This document shows, piece after piece, positions 29,901 through 37,958 of a stretch of DNA of 64,000 bases. The notes beneath the pieces were generated by a model that searched no databases, was not told the DNA's origin, and saw only the letters and a program-made list of their open reading frames with translations. The DNA is from Calditrichia bacterium (GTDB taxonomy: Bacteria; Calditrichota; Calditrichia; Calditrichales; Calditrichaceae): the NCBI GenBank assembly GCA_026983775.1, contig JALSTK010000062.1, positions 1 through 64,000 of the forward strand, read 5' to 3'. The stretch's first letter is position 1. The number at the start of each line of letters is the position of its first letter. The translations under genes were made by a program, and so were the position numbers.

Positions 29901-30340
29901 AAACCGTCGGAAATGATGTGAGCCACCCACACCGTATCTCCGTTGGCATCGGTAACCACATTGCCGTTGGCATCTCGTTTCATCTGGACATCGGGATGGC
30001 TACCTTTGGGCACCGGTACTTCGGCACCTACAAAAGGTCCGAATTCATAGCCGTAACCCAAACCTTCCCAAACTATATCCGTGATGTGGTTTCCGGGAGC
30101 GGAAATAGAACCGAAATTCCATATCTCGGTGGTTATCTTATTACCGTTCATGATCGCATTCTGGCGAACAGCTCCGGCCGAAGGTTTTTTAAAATGAGTC
30201 GCTTCCCACTGTTTATAAGCATCAATCTGTTCCACAGACCAGTCTTTTTGAATACCCCAGCGATATAAGCTATCCAGATTATCCTGGGCAAAAAGCAGGA
30301 ATGGAAATAAAAAAATGATGAGCTTCACAATTTTGTTCAT
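26942..30340 (-). CDS. Large exported protein with Asp-rich loops and class I C-terminal module (module 4)
   Basis: 1132 aa. Signal peptide 1-19, then a beta-rich region, an Asp-rich calcium-loop segment around 360-420 (DGIDNDDDGMIDES, DGIDNDHDWDPETDD), a domain with FnIII-like features (KVTLYWDDGAEKSVD ... YFYAVVSYDHG) and a C-terminal module (KIRVVPNPYVATN, AQCTIRIYTQAGELVKVLEH, tail VGKFVIIK). It is clearly homologous to the 1249-aa protein at 60237; both share the Asp-rich loops and the segment DVGVDGI. An SD (CAGGAGA) is present. It lies between its receptor (gap 29 nt) and PorV gene. The function is unknown, but Ca-stabilised surface location is likely. Confidence 0.83.
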   Translation of the reverse strand: MNKIVKLIIFLFPFLLFAQDNLDSLYRWGIQKDWSVEQIDAYKQWEATHFKKPSAGAVRQNAIMNGNKITTEIWNFGSISAPGNHITDIVWEGLGYGYEFGPFVGAEVPVPKGSHPDVQMKRDANGNVVTDANGDTVWVAHIISDGLKSNGGEVSPDGLVRWGWEPLLRSDDGLNDFMNPQSAHIPTSDDRDRDGDGKPDSWPDSWYNANIRSYVWPGALGQGATNADKEAFFVMDDRDNKEFQYYPYPDDSARQGLGLEVEARIYQWSNVEAEDAIFLIYKIKNKGYYALDKAIFGMWGDPHIGGPDDWRDDWANFDKKLEMTFAWDNDGKSVDNPNIVPGYLGYKFLESPGNSTDGIDNDDDGMIDESWTDGIDNDHDWDPETDDVGVDGIPNTGDKGEKDGLPTAGDPFDITKPGEPNFEFTDIDESDMIGLTSFSQPEFSGLHISDDEMMWRDHIQPGHFDTTQVQGDYVFLYGSGIFTLSSVHSVTESELSNAIKRFSIALILGEDKDDLVLNAKTVQRIYNSGYQFAKPPAKPHLTAIPGDKKVTLYWDDGAEKSVDPISKEEDFEGYIIYRSLDPGFLDQQTITDMNGNKFLFEPLRTSSGGRAQFDLENGIVGASKVLYQGRGMSFYLGDDTGLRHVFVDSNNVINGQTYFYAVVSYDHGSDSLGIPPSECSKIITYDPTTNEYTFDVNTAKVVPRTRAAGYVPPALKDADMNNGVKRISGYSTGNIQVNILDERKVKADNTYHIVFSDTAGTEYSVEDMQEQHEVFTSFYDNFIELSHQHLIDSSVVITDMSGSTVFTAGTDYELDPVLGAIKVFDPTLVSGARMEDNTDYRISFKYYPVYRSKALHGELTNPIFDGLRLSVTEASFKLNKKLTGWSTSSHTNLDYFVLNKKRDLKDYEFTFSSSIVDTSINGVLTNFTITDVMANKKAEYYVFDVKHDTIPKDNIWEPDEKIWLFSGGTTINDVAWEVYFPIPDSNYVPPTDGDVFYLATDKPFASGDVFSFTTIAAKVDLQKAKSSLDKIRVVPNPYVATNVIEPSNKVSRTQRGYRRLYFDNLPAQCTIRIYTQAGELVKVLEHNTTIDDGKEFWDLLTRDNMEVAYGLYFFHVDAPGIGQKVGKFVIIK

Positions 30341-30369
30341 TTGTATTTATTCTCCTGATAATGAGATCA

Positions 30370-33117
30370 TTACATTTCGATACTTAGTCCTAAGCGGATT
30401 TCCCTGGGAGCACGATAATAGTTCGGACGGATGTTATATTCGTCATAAGTATGTACCCCGGGCTCTCCATAATGTTTTTTAAAACGCTCAGGTTCATCAA
30501 TACTGCGTGTGGCAAAGGTGTAAGTAGCGCGACCCGTATCGTCGAACACATAACGTTCATTCAAAGTGTCAAACAGATTATAAATCTTGGCAAATAGCAT
30601 GAATTTAAACTTTCCCACCGGAAAACGGTACGATACTTTGGCATCTAAATTCTTCTGCCAGGGCTTGCGATCCTGATTCGGTTCCGCATCGTAGTTTGTT
30701 TCAAACAGGCGCGGCGTATAAGGATATCCCGAAGATAATTTCCCTATCATGCTGATGACCAGACCATCTGAGGGAGCAATGGTGATGGAGGCATAGAGGT
30801 TATGCGTTTGATCCCAATCCAGAGGAATGATTCTTTTGATGGTTTCCAGTCCGGAAAGAGCATTGTAGTAAAAAGCAGAGGGATTATTATCATTCCCTTC
30901 GGCTACCTGAAAAGTATAATCGATTTTGGCCGATACCGGGCTATTCGATTGCATTCGCTTTTCTAAAGACAAAGTAATCCCTTTAATGTTTGCATAATCC
31001 TGATTGCGACGCACACGGTAATTCTGGCGGTCTCCGTCCAGGCGGGTGAAGGTGATGGTTTGCCAGGCTAACAAATCACGGATATCTTTATAGAAACCGG
31101 TTACATCCAGGGCGAACATTCCCCCGAATTGCTGCTGAAGACCGATTTCGTAACTGATGGTTTTTTCGGGATTTAAGTTGGCATTCCCGAAACGCGGTGT
31201 ACCATTTGCCGGCAGCAGAAACTCCGGATTGGTATATAAGCTGGAAAGAGGGGGCATCTGATAAAAATGGCCGTAAGAGAGATGTATGATGCCTTTTTCA
31301 GTAATAGGGAAGGATATACCCAAACGCGGGGCCACCATATTTTTCGGTTTTGCTTTGGCCCGTTTTCCGTCCGGTTGTAGTTCATTTACCGCATACTCGG
31401 CATCGGAATAAAAATAATCATAACGAACCCCGGCGTTTATGATAACATCTTTGTATTCAAATTTATCCTGGGCATAGGCGGATATCTGACGCGGATACCG
31501 GGTGTAAATGCCGCCGTAAACTTTGGTCGGTACTTTATAAGTATTGCGGTCATAGCCCACCGTATAGTATTCACGATCCAGTATATTAAGGCGTCCCTCA
31601 ACCCCAACTTTAACCAGATTGCGGGTATTCATCTGACTGGTCATATCAAATTTACCCTGGAAGGTTTTCGATTTCTGATAATCATGTCCGTTTCGTTGCC
31701 CTCCGAATACAAACGTCACGCCTCCCGGACTCCCTTTGATTTTATTGGAAGGCGCATAGCGGGGGTCATTGTAGTTTTTAAACACATATTGCTCATAATT
31801 CCGGGTATTATAAGCCCCTCTCAACTGAAAAAATGTTCTTGGAGACAGGGTATGGGTCAGTTTAAATGAATGGCTGAAACTGTTTGAAAAATTCTGATAA
31901 ATACCGTCCGGATCATATTTATAAGCATGATTATAAGTTTTATACCAGCCATTTTGAAAAAGAGTTTGGATACGCAAGGAGGTGCTTGATCCTAACTGAA
32001 ACTTCATCTTACCCAACAGATTTAAACCCCGGCTGGGGTTCATCGGTACAAATGTATGGTCTCCGTTCTGTTCGATATACCACTCATCCAGATAATCGAT
32101 CTGAGTTACCAATTTATCTTCGTCATTTTTATATTGAGTTATATGGGGTTTTAAATCAAAATTTGATGAATCGGTTGTCAAATGTTCGCGGATGCCATAA
32201 AGATACCCCTCGGATTTATGGTAACGTGCCGATAAGAAAAATGTATTTTCCTGCCGATTTAAGCCCAGAAAAGACAAAGGGCCTGACAGAGTCCCCTCAA
32301 TATTATATTTGGTAGTCGGACTGATGTAATCGATATGCGTAAAAATATCTTTATGCGAACTGACATAGTCCCCGCTGTAAAAACTAATATAGGGATGAAA
32401 ATTAGGCGTGCCGTCCTTAGTAGTAAAATTAACCACACCGCTCATAGCATTTCCATACTCTGCGTTAAAGGCACCACTTACCACCGTCATTTCCTGGATG
32501 GCATTGGTAGCCACACTGGTAGCCAGGCCATTCGTGTTGTAAGGATTCGAAACCGAGATGCCATCCACCAAATAAGCGATTTCCGTGGAACGACCGCCGC
32601 GGATATGCAGAGCTCCGTTGGCACCCTGGGTAACACCGGCCTGAGTTAACATAATACCCGCGTATGTTTCTACCGGTAGGGCTTTGATTTCTTCACTGGT
32701 GGTTACTTTTTTTGAAGCGGTCAGATCTTTTTGCACCAAAGGACGGGTGGCAACCACCTCTATCTGCTCACCAAGTTCCATAGTCTGTTCTACTAATTGA
32801 AAATTAAGCGAGGTGGTTTGATCGGAAAAAATTTGTACATCTTTCATGATGACCGTTTGGTAACCCACATAGGAACATTCAACTGTATAGGTACCGGGAG
32901 GAATATTGAGGATAAAAAATTCCCCGTTTTCGTCGGTGGAGGCACCCATATATGTATTTTTCAATATAATGTTTACACCGACCAGTGGCTCATTGCTGTT
33001 CTTATCTATAACCGTTCCGTATATTTTACCGGTGTTTCCGGCATACACAAAGGTAGTCAAAAAAACAAGCCCTATAGCCAATAACTTCGCATAAAAAGAC
33101 ACCTTCATCCGCTTCAT
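30370..33117 (-). CDS. TonB-dependent receptor with carboxypeptidase-regulatory-like domain (module 4)
   Basis: 915 aa. Signal peptide about 1-27, CarboxypepD_reg-like domain about 28-110 (GKIYGTVIDKNSNEPLVG, FFILNIPPGTYTVEC), linker VVATRPLVQKD, plug (LHIRGGRSTEIAYLVDGISV, SGAFNAEYGNAMSG) and a barrel ending APREIRLGLSIEM. ATG 33117 is used; an in-frame ATG at 33108 is equally possible, since neither has a strong SD. It heads the module that continues with the 1132-aa exported protein, PorV and the SurA-like lipoprotein. It belongs to the same subfamily as the 16642 receptor. The substrate is unknown. Confidence 0.9.
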   Translation of the reverse strand: MKRMKVSFYAKLLAIGLVFLTTFVYAGNTGKIYGTVIDKNSNEPLVGVNIILKNTYMGASTDENGEFFILNIPPGTYTVECSYVGYQTVIMKDVQIFSDQTTSLNFQLVEQTMELGEQIEVVATRPLVQKDLTASKKVTTSEEIKALPVETYAGIMLTQAGVTQGANGALHIRGGRSTEIAYLVDGISVSNPYNTNGLATSVATNAIQEMTVVSGAFNAEYGNAMSGVVNFTTKDGTPNFHPYISFYSGDYVSSHKDIFTHIDYISPTTKYNIEGTLSGPLSFLGLNRQENTFFLSARYHKSEGYLYGIREHLTTDSSNFDLKPHITQYKNDEDKLVTQIDYLDEWYIEQNGDHTFVPMNPSRGLNLLGKMKFQLGSSTSLRIQTLFQNGWYKTYNHAYKYDPDGIYQNFSNSFSHSFKLTHTLSPRTFFQLRGAYNTRNYEQYVFKNYNDPRYAPSNKIKGSPGGVTFVFGGQRNGHDYQKSKTFQGKFDMTSQMNTRNLVKVGVEGRLNILDREYYTVGYDRNTYKVPTKVYGGIYTRYPRQISAYAQDKFEYKDVIINAGVRYDYFYSDAEYAVNELQPDGKRAKAKPKNMVAPRLGISFPITEKGIIHLSYGHFYQMPPLSSLYTNPEFLLPANGTPRFGNANLNPEKTISYEIGLQQQFGGMFALDVTGFYKDIRDLLAWQTITFTRLDGDRQNYRVRRNQDYANIKGITLSLEKRMQSNSPVSAKIDYTFQVAEGNDNNPSAFYYNALSGLETIKRIIPLDWDQTHNLYASITIAPSDGLVISMIGKLSSGYPYTPRLFETNYDAEPNQDRKPWQKNLDAKVSYRFPVGKFKFMLFAKIYNLFDTLNERYVFDDTGRATYTFATRSIDEPERFKKHYGEPGVHTYDEYNIRPNYYRAPREIRLGLSIEM

Positions 33118-33346
33118 CCTTTTATATGTTTAACGAATTTAAGTTTGTCCACTTTCTTTACTAATAAGATTTTTAAATATAAAAAATTCAAAGTCAATTG
33201 AAAAATATTTTTTGTCCGTTTTCTGTTAACTCCCAAAAGATTAGGCTAAAATAAAAAAGTATGTTGATTTTCCGCATCGATTTATTTTTTGGGAGAGAAA
33301 AGCGGACTATTTATAATCTATTCCGTTGCTGTCGTTTCAATTTTTT

Positions 33347-33375
33347 TTGGAATTTTTCCTTTTAATATATTATCT
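33347..33375 (+). promoter_or_regulatory. Candidate promoter for the 33427 gene in a divergent intergenic region
   Basis: TTGGAA (33347-33352), a 17-bp spacer and TTATCT (33370-33375) resemble sigma-70 boxes; transcription would begin near 33382. The whole gap 33118-33426 is very AT-rich, must also carry the minus-strand promoter of module 4, and shows no other clear structure. The SD AAGGAGG lies at 33413-33419. Confidence 0.35.
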
Positions 33376-33426
33376 TAGGAGTCATAATTAACCGAATCTT
33401 TTATAAAATTTTAAGGAGGATGCTCT

Positions 33427-35061
33427 ATGAGACTAAAGTCTTTGTTACCAATTTTAGGTTTTTTAGTTCTGTTCATGGGATTGGTTTTCGCCCAGGATGG
33501 CAATAACACAACCTTTGCCATGGTGGCCGGCAATACCAGTTCTTCGGTTGATTCCATGAATCAATTTTCCCGTCATATCCTTTCCGGCACTGATCTGGAT
33601 CAGGATGGTAAACCGGAAATTATCGTGACCCAATACGGCAATGGAGGTCATGTTATTATCTATGAAGTTCAGGGTGACAATACGCTGGAACAGGTTTGGG
33701 AATCACAAAATTACGGGTCCAGCTATGGCTCGCCGGTTCGTTCTCTTGCTGCCGGGAAACTGGATGATAATGACAAAACCGATCTGGTCGTATATGTCGG
33801 TTCCACTGCGGCTAATGACTCCATCGCCGGCTTATATGTCTATGAATGGGACGGAGTTAACGACAACGGTTTTCAGCAAGTCTCCTGGCTTTATTTCGCT
33901 GCCTATGACTCCGGTTATTATAAAACCGAAGATATGGCTGTGGCTGACTTTGATGCAGACGGTACAGATGAAGTCGCTTTTGCCAACTGGGGGGGTGCTG
34001 CTTATAAACCCTCTCGTGCGATCAGTATTTGGTCTGTTACCGGAGAATTCAGCAGCGGTTTTTATACCTGGAACAGGGAATTTAAAGCCACCCGTGAGGA
34101 TATGGGTGTAGGAGGCAGCTTAACCGGTGCTTTTTACGGAGATATCGATAATGACGGACATCCCGAATGCTGGGTTGGCGTCTATGATAAGCTCAGTCTG
34201 GCTGTGATCGAATCCGACGGCCCGGATTCTTACCATTTTGCCAATTATATTTCTCAAATAGACACGATCCGCGACTCTTACATTATTAAGGGATTGGTTA
34301 CGGGCGATATGAACAACGACGGTTCCAATGAGCTGTTTGTAGAGTCCACTTATACCGGTATGACGTTCATGGTCACGGCGCCCACCGGCTCGGTGGATGA
34401 CTCTTTGCTGGTTCAACCGGCTCCTTTCAATTTAGGCGCTTTTACTACCATGAGCCTGGGCGATCAGGATCATGGCACCGGCTCCGACGGGATGGATTTA
34501 TACAGCGGCGGTACCTCCGAAGGGGTGATCGATTATGAATATCAGAGCGGGCCCTTGACTGATACTACCAGCTACACCCGTACCGTGATCTATGACGATT
34601 CGGTAGGTGCTTCCTGGTACGTCAGCGTTCCTTCTCCCAATAATGATCTGGATGGCGACGGGAATCGTGAAGTGGTAGCCGCCTGGGTTGGTTTGGTGGA
34701 TTCTATTCCTCAAAATTGGTTCCGGGTTATTGAATTCGGCCAGACTACCGGTATAAGTGAATGGAAAGTGATCACTCCGGATCAATATGTTTTAAAACAA
34801 AACTATCCGAATCCTTTCAATCCAACGACCAATATCGAATTTTTCCTGCCCATCAGGAAACAGGTAAGCTTAACGATCTACAATGCTCTGGGACAAAAAA
34901 TCAGAACGCTTGTTAATAATCAGGAATTGCAAGCCGGAAATCACGTCGCTCAGTGGGACGGAACCAACGAGGCCGGTGCCAAAGTTGCTTCCGGAATGTA
35001 TATCTACGAGCTTAAATACGGAAACTATAAATTGGTCAAGCGTATGACTTTGATGAAATAA
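33427..35061 (+). CDS. FG-GAP/VCBS-repeat surface protein with class II sorting module
   Basis: 544 aa. Signal peptide 1-22. FG-GAP-like repeats with Asp loops (GTDLDQDGKPEIIV, VADFDADGTDEVAFA, GDIDNDGHPECWVG, GDMNNDGSNELFV, NNDLDGDGNREVVAA) build a beta-propeller. The C-terminal type A sorting module (NYPNPFNPTTNIEF, IYNALGQKIRTLVNN, VASGMYIYEL) ends KRMTLMK. A strong SD (AAGGAGG) and its own terminator mark it as a single-gene unit. It is similar in design to the 22746 protein. Probably a surface-exposed binding protein; the ligand is unknown. Confidence 0.87.
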   Translation: MRLKSLLPILGFLVLFMGLVFAQDGNNTTFAMVAGNTSSSVDSMNQFSRHILSGTDLDQDGKPEIIVTQYGNGGHVIIYEVQGDNTLEQVWESQNYGSSYGSPVRSLAAGKLDDNDKTDLVVYVGSTAANDSIAGLYVYEWDGVNDNGFQQVSWLYFAAYDSGYYKTEDMAVADFDADGTDEVAFANWGGAAYKPSRAISIWSVTGEFSSGFYTWNREFKATREDMGVGGSLTGAFYGDIDNDGHPECWVGVYDKLSLAVIESDGPDSYHFANYISQIDTIRDSYIIKGLVTGDMNNDGSNELFVESTYTGMTFMVTAPTGSVDDSLLVQPAPFNLGAFTTMSLGDQDHGTGSDGMDLYSGGTSEGVIDYEYQSGPLTDTTSYTRTVIYDDSVGASWYVSVPSPNNDLDGDGNREVVAAWVGLVDSIPQNWFRVIEFGQTTGISEWKVITPDQYVLKQNYPNPFNPTTNIEFFLPIRKQVSLTIYNALGQKIRTLVNNQELQAGNHVAQWDGTNEAGAKVASGMYIYELKYGNYKLVKRMTLMK

Positions 35062-35080
35062 TTCTTTTTATTTTATCCGA

Positions 35081-35116
35081 AAAGGCGTTCCCGGCTTTGG
35101 TGAACGCCTTTTTTAT
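35081..35116 (+). terminator. Rho-independent terminator after the 33427 gene
   Basis: The stem AAGGCGTTC / GAACGCCTT with an 11-nt loop is followed by TTTTTTATTT, starting 20 nt after the stop codon at 35061. Confidence 0.9.
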
Positions 35117-35292
35117 TTACTTCCGATTAAATTAGGGAAGTAGAGCTTAACAAATCGGCCTTTATTTTACCGGATAATCCTACTGTTCCATCAAGAGGCT
35201 CTACTGGTTTTTTATGGTTAAACGCCGCAAAAATGTCATCCTTAAATCATTTTTCTAAAAAATTAAATTTACTTCATATCCTATCTTTAAAT

Positions 35293-35547
35293 CATCACGA
35301 AGTGATGTAATATGAGTAGCCACACCCGTCAGCCGCCGGGCCTGAGCGAAACCTGTGGGCAAGATGCAACCGAATAGGGTTACCGCAAAGCGGTAAAATA
35401 AATCAAGCCTTTCAATGTATATGGTCTCCTATTTCGTTATAATGCTATTATTAGCTACACATTTGACGCCTTCAGCGTCACGCTCGCTTTTACCGCTTTA
35501 CCACAGGCTTTGCCTGTGGCTACTTACATTAGTATCCTTCGGATACT
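35293..35547. repeat. Palindrome-rich intergenic element with imperfect terminal inverted repeats
   Basis: Within the 707-bp gap 35062-35768 there is a run of short perfect hairpins: CATCAC-GAA-GTGATG (35293), TACCGC-AAA-GCGGTA (35381), TGACGC-CTTCA-GCGTCA (35464), CCACAGGC-TTT-GCCTGTGG (35501) and AGTATCC-TTC-GGATACT (35531). The block 35305-35529 is bounded by ATGTAA(TATGA)GTAGCCACA and TGTGGCTACTTACAT, an imperfect inverted repeat. This looks like a MITE or a REP/BIME-like element. The flanking part 35548-35768 holds no convincing gene; a 50-codon open minus-strand frame ends at 35615. Confidence 0.55.
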
Positions 35548-35768
35548 TTTATTATTAAATGCAAATAAACGAAGCAATAAAATCATATTGTCAGTCTTTA
35601 TTTAATATACGACTTCACAAGAATCCCAGTAGAGCCCCATCAAGAAAAGGATATTTCCGACCAATACTCTTTACTTGTTTTACAGCCCCACGACCGGGAA
35701 GAATAAAGTGTCTGGAATGGTATTCACACGATTTGGCAAAGTTATGGGACGGGTGTTCACCATTATAT

Positions 35769-37958
35769 TTAACGCATAAGTATCAATTTCAAAAATACCG
35801 ATTTCGTACCATAGGTAAAGCGGCAAAAATAGAGGCCGCTACTGACAGGTTGACCTCGCCCATTTCGGCCGTTCCATACAATTTCATACTGTCCGGCCGA
35901 TTGCTTTTGATCCATCAGGGAACGAATATGTTTTCCACGAATGTCAAAAATATCCAGACCGACCCTCAGCAACTTGCCGGGTGGGATTGGAATTCTGTAT
36001 CGAATACGGGTCATTGAGGAATGTATTCCTGCAGTGCCCGGGCCAAAGGGATTGGGATAACTCATGAGCAGCCGGAGATCCTTTGGAATAATGACTTCCG
36101 GCCCGCTTCCGATAGCGGTCACGGGAATCCCAAAGAAGGTTAAAGCCTGATCAAATAGAATTTGGCGGGACTCTGCCGGTTCGATGAGCTCGAAGGGAAA
36201 GGCACAAAAAACAAGCTGAGCCGGGCGGGCAGAGGAATCCGTATAGCCACTGAATTGAATGGCAGCCACCGACCCGTTTCCGTATTCAATAAAATCCCGG
36301 GCCGGATCCAGGAAGGTAATTACATCATTTGCCGCCATATGGTTAAAGGGCTGACTAACCGAGCCTGTTTCGGAATCGGTTTGAATTTCAGCCGTAGTTG
36401 CGGAATCACTAACAAGGATCACATGAAGGTCTTCCTTCACAAAAGCGGTATCACCGCAACGAATGGCTCCCGAAACAATATTGGATCCGGAAAGAAAAAG
36501 CTGCCCGCCGCTATCCAGATACTCCCGGATTAACTCTCTTTCCTGAAGGGACAGAGTTGAATCATCTCCTGTAAAATAAAATACCGTTTTATAATCTTTT
36601 AAATCAACCTGTCCGCCAATCAGTCCGCCAACCGAACAGCTGTTAAAGGCCAAATCATGCTTTAAAAGCATATCCGCATAAGACCGTACAAAATCGTGGC
36701 GCCCGGATTGCCAATACCCATCGGAACGGGAGAATCCGTCTACAATTAAAATGGAAGCCGTATCCGGTGAAAGCTTAATTACATAGGTATTGGAAAATGC
36801 CGAATAATTGGTGATCGGTGCCGTATCGTAAGCTCTGAGCCGTACATACAAGGGATAATCGTATCCGAAATTGTTCCAGATATAACTGGTATCCGAGGGT
36901 AATAAAGCATTTGATATTGTGTTTTGTAGATTAAAACTGGTTCCGGTAAGCGAAAAATAAAATTCATAACCGGCCACATCGGATGAATCGTTGGGCAGCC
37001 ACCTCAGGCGCCAATCGCCGTTGGCCTGACCCGTAAACGATGTAACGTTTGGCTTCGCCGGGGGACTGACATCCTGTTTAACCACTTTAACTTTTTGCCA
37101 ATATTCATCCCGATTATCCCTCGTATCCCCGGTAAAAACCTTAATCTGATATTGACCGGGAGGGTAATCGCGCGTATCCCAGTAACTGTTTCCGGTTATC
37201 TTGTTACTAAGGATATAGATATAAGTGGAAAGATCACTTCCTTTGAAATACACATTCCGGATATAATCGTTGCTTGGTCGCACATCAAATTGATAGGGAA
37301 TAATCGGCTGAGTAAGTGCTTCCGTCCCGGATGAATCATAAATCTGGTAGCCTGCCAGATAGATTCCGTTATTGCTGCCCAATGGCCCGTTATCGGTACG
37401 ATCATACAAGCGGGAGACTATGTCCACCAGACCGCTGACTTTATTATTTGTAAATTGGGTGGTCGTACCATCTTTGTAGAACTGAACATATCCTACGGTA
37501 GGCAGATAGGAGTCCTCAAAGGGAGCGATGCCGTCTTTGCGCAGAGGATTGATATAGTCCGGATAATAGCCGTCAATCAAATGAATATGTCCGGCATAAT
37601 TGGTATGACCGACTAATTGTCCCTTATCCACATGATCATTTACACTGAGACTGGCCAGCGGAGTTACATGCAGATAGTTATAGCGTCCCACCCGAATCCA
37701 GGCCGAATAGCCGGTACGGGTAATACTGACAACCGAGCCGGATTCGATCGCATAAACTTCTCCCCCTTCGGCCAAAGGAATATCAATGGCATTATGAAAA
37801 TGATCGATGGGATTACTGCCGTCGCTGGAAGGACGGTTTTCGCAAAAAGTAGCACTGACATCGTGTTGCCGGTCAAAGGGCTTTAACGGCCACTGATAGG
37901 CCCCATGCCCGAGGTCTATCAGTAGAAACAAAACAGATAAGACAAATTTAATTTTCAT
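35769..37958 (-). CDS. Secreted M23 peptidase-like chimera with class II sorting module
   Basis: 729 aa from ATG 37958, overlapping the upstream gene by 11 nt; the longer reading to 38003 lacks a signal at its N-terminus. Signal peptide 1-19. Residues about 20-140 are an M23/LytM-type metallopeptidase: HNAID (His55, Asp59), YLHV (His97) and GHIH (His124, His126) match the zinc and catalytic positions. Then come Ig/FnIII-like regions, a Rossmann-like segment about 400-600 (ILIVDGFSRSDGYW, FYFTGDDSTLSLQE, LDSGGQLFLSGSN) resembling glutamine-amidotransferase-like folds, and a FlgD-like module (SYPNPFGPG, VSSGLYFCRF, ending LKLILMR). It probably acts on peptidoglycan or another peptide at the cell surface. 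Operon with 37948-39093 and the LpxH-like gene. Confidence 0.8.
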   Translation of the reverse strand: MKIKFVLSVLFLLIDLGHGAYQWPLKPFDRQHDVSATFCENRPSSDGSNPIDHFHNAIDIPLAEGGEVYAIESGSVVSITRTGYSAWIRVGRYNYLHVTPLASLSVNDHVDKGQLVGHTNYAGHIHLIDGYYPDYINPLRKDGIAPFEDSYLPTVGYVQFYKDGTTTQFTNNKVSGLVDIVSRLYDRTDNGPLGSNNGIYLAGYQIYDSSGTEALTQPIIPYQFDVRPSNDYIRNVYFKGSDLSTYIYILSNKITGNSYWDTRDYPPGQYQIKVFTGDTRDNRDEYWQKVKVVKQDVSPPAKPNVTSFTGQANGDWRLRWLPNDSSDVAGYEFYFSLTGTSFNLQNTISNALLPSDTSYIWNNFGYDYPLYVRLRAYDTAPITNYSAFSNTYVIKLSPDTASILIVDGFSRSDGYWQSGRHDFVRSYADMLLKHDLAFNSCSVGGLIGGQVDLKDYKTVFYFTGDDSTLSLQERELIREYLDSGGQLFLSGSNIVSGAIRCGDTAFVKEDLHVILVSDSATTAEIQTDSETGSVSQPFNHMAANDVITFLDPARDFIEYGNGSVAAIQFSGYTDSSARPAQLVFCAFPFELIEPAESRQILFDQALTFFGIPVTAIGSGPEVIIPKDLRLLMSYPNPFGPGTAGIHSSMTRIRYRIPIPPGKLLRVGLDIFDIRGKHIRSLMDQKQSAGQYEIVWNGRNGRGQPVSSGLYFCRFTYGTKSVFLKLILMR

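Noticed and set aside
35559-36017. 152-codon plus-strand open frame across the hairpin flank and the 3' end of the M23 gene
   Set aside because: Two thirds are antisense to a clear FlgD-like module, it has no SD, and the composition is that of a shadow frame.
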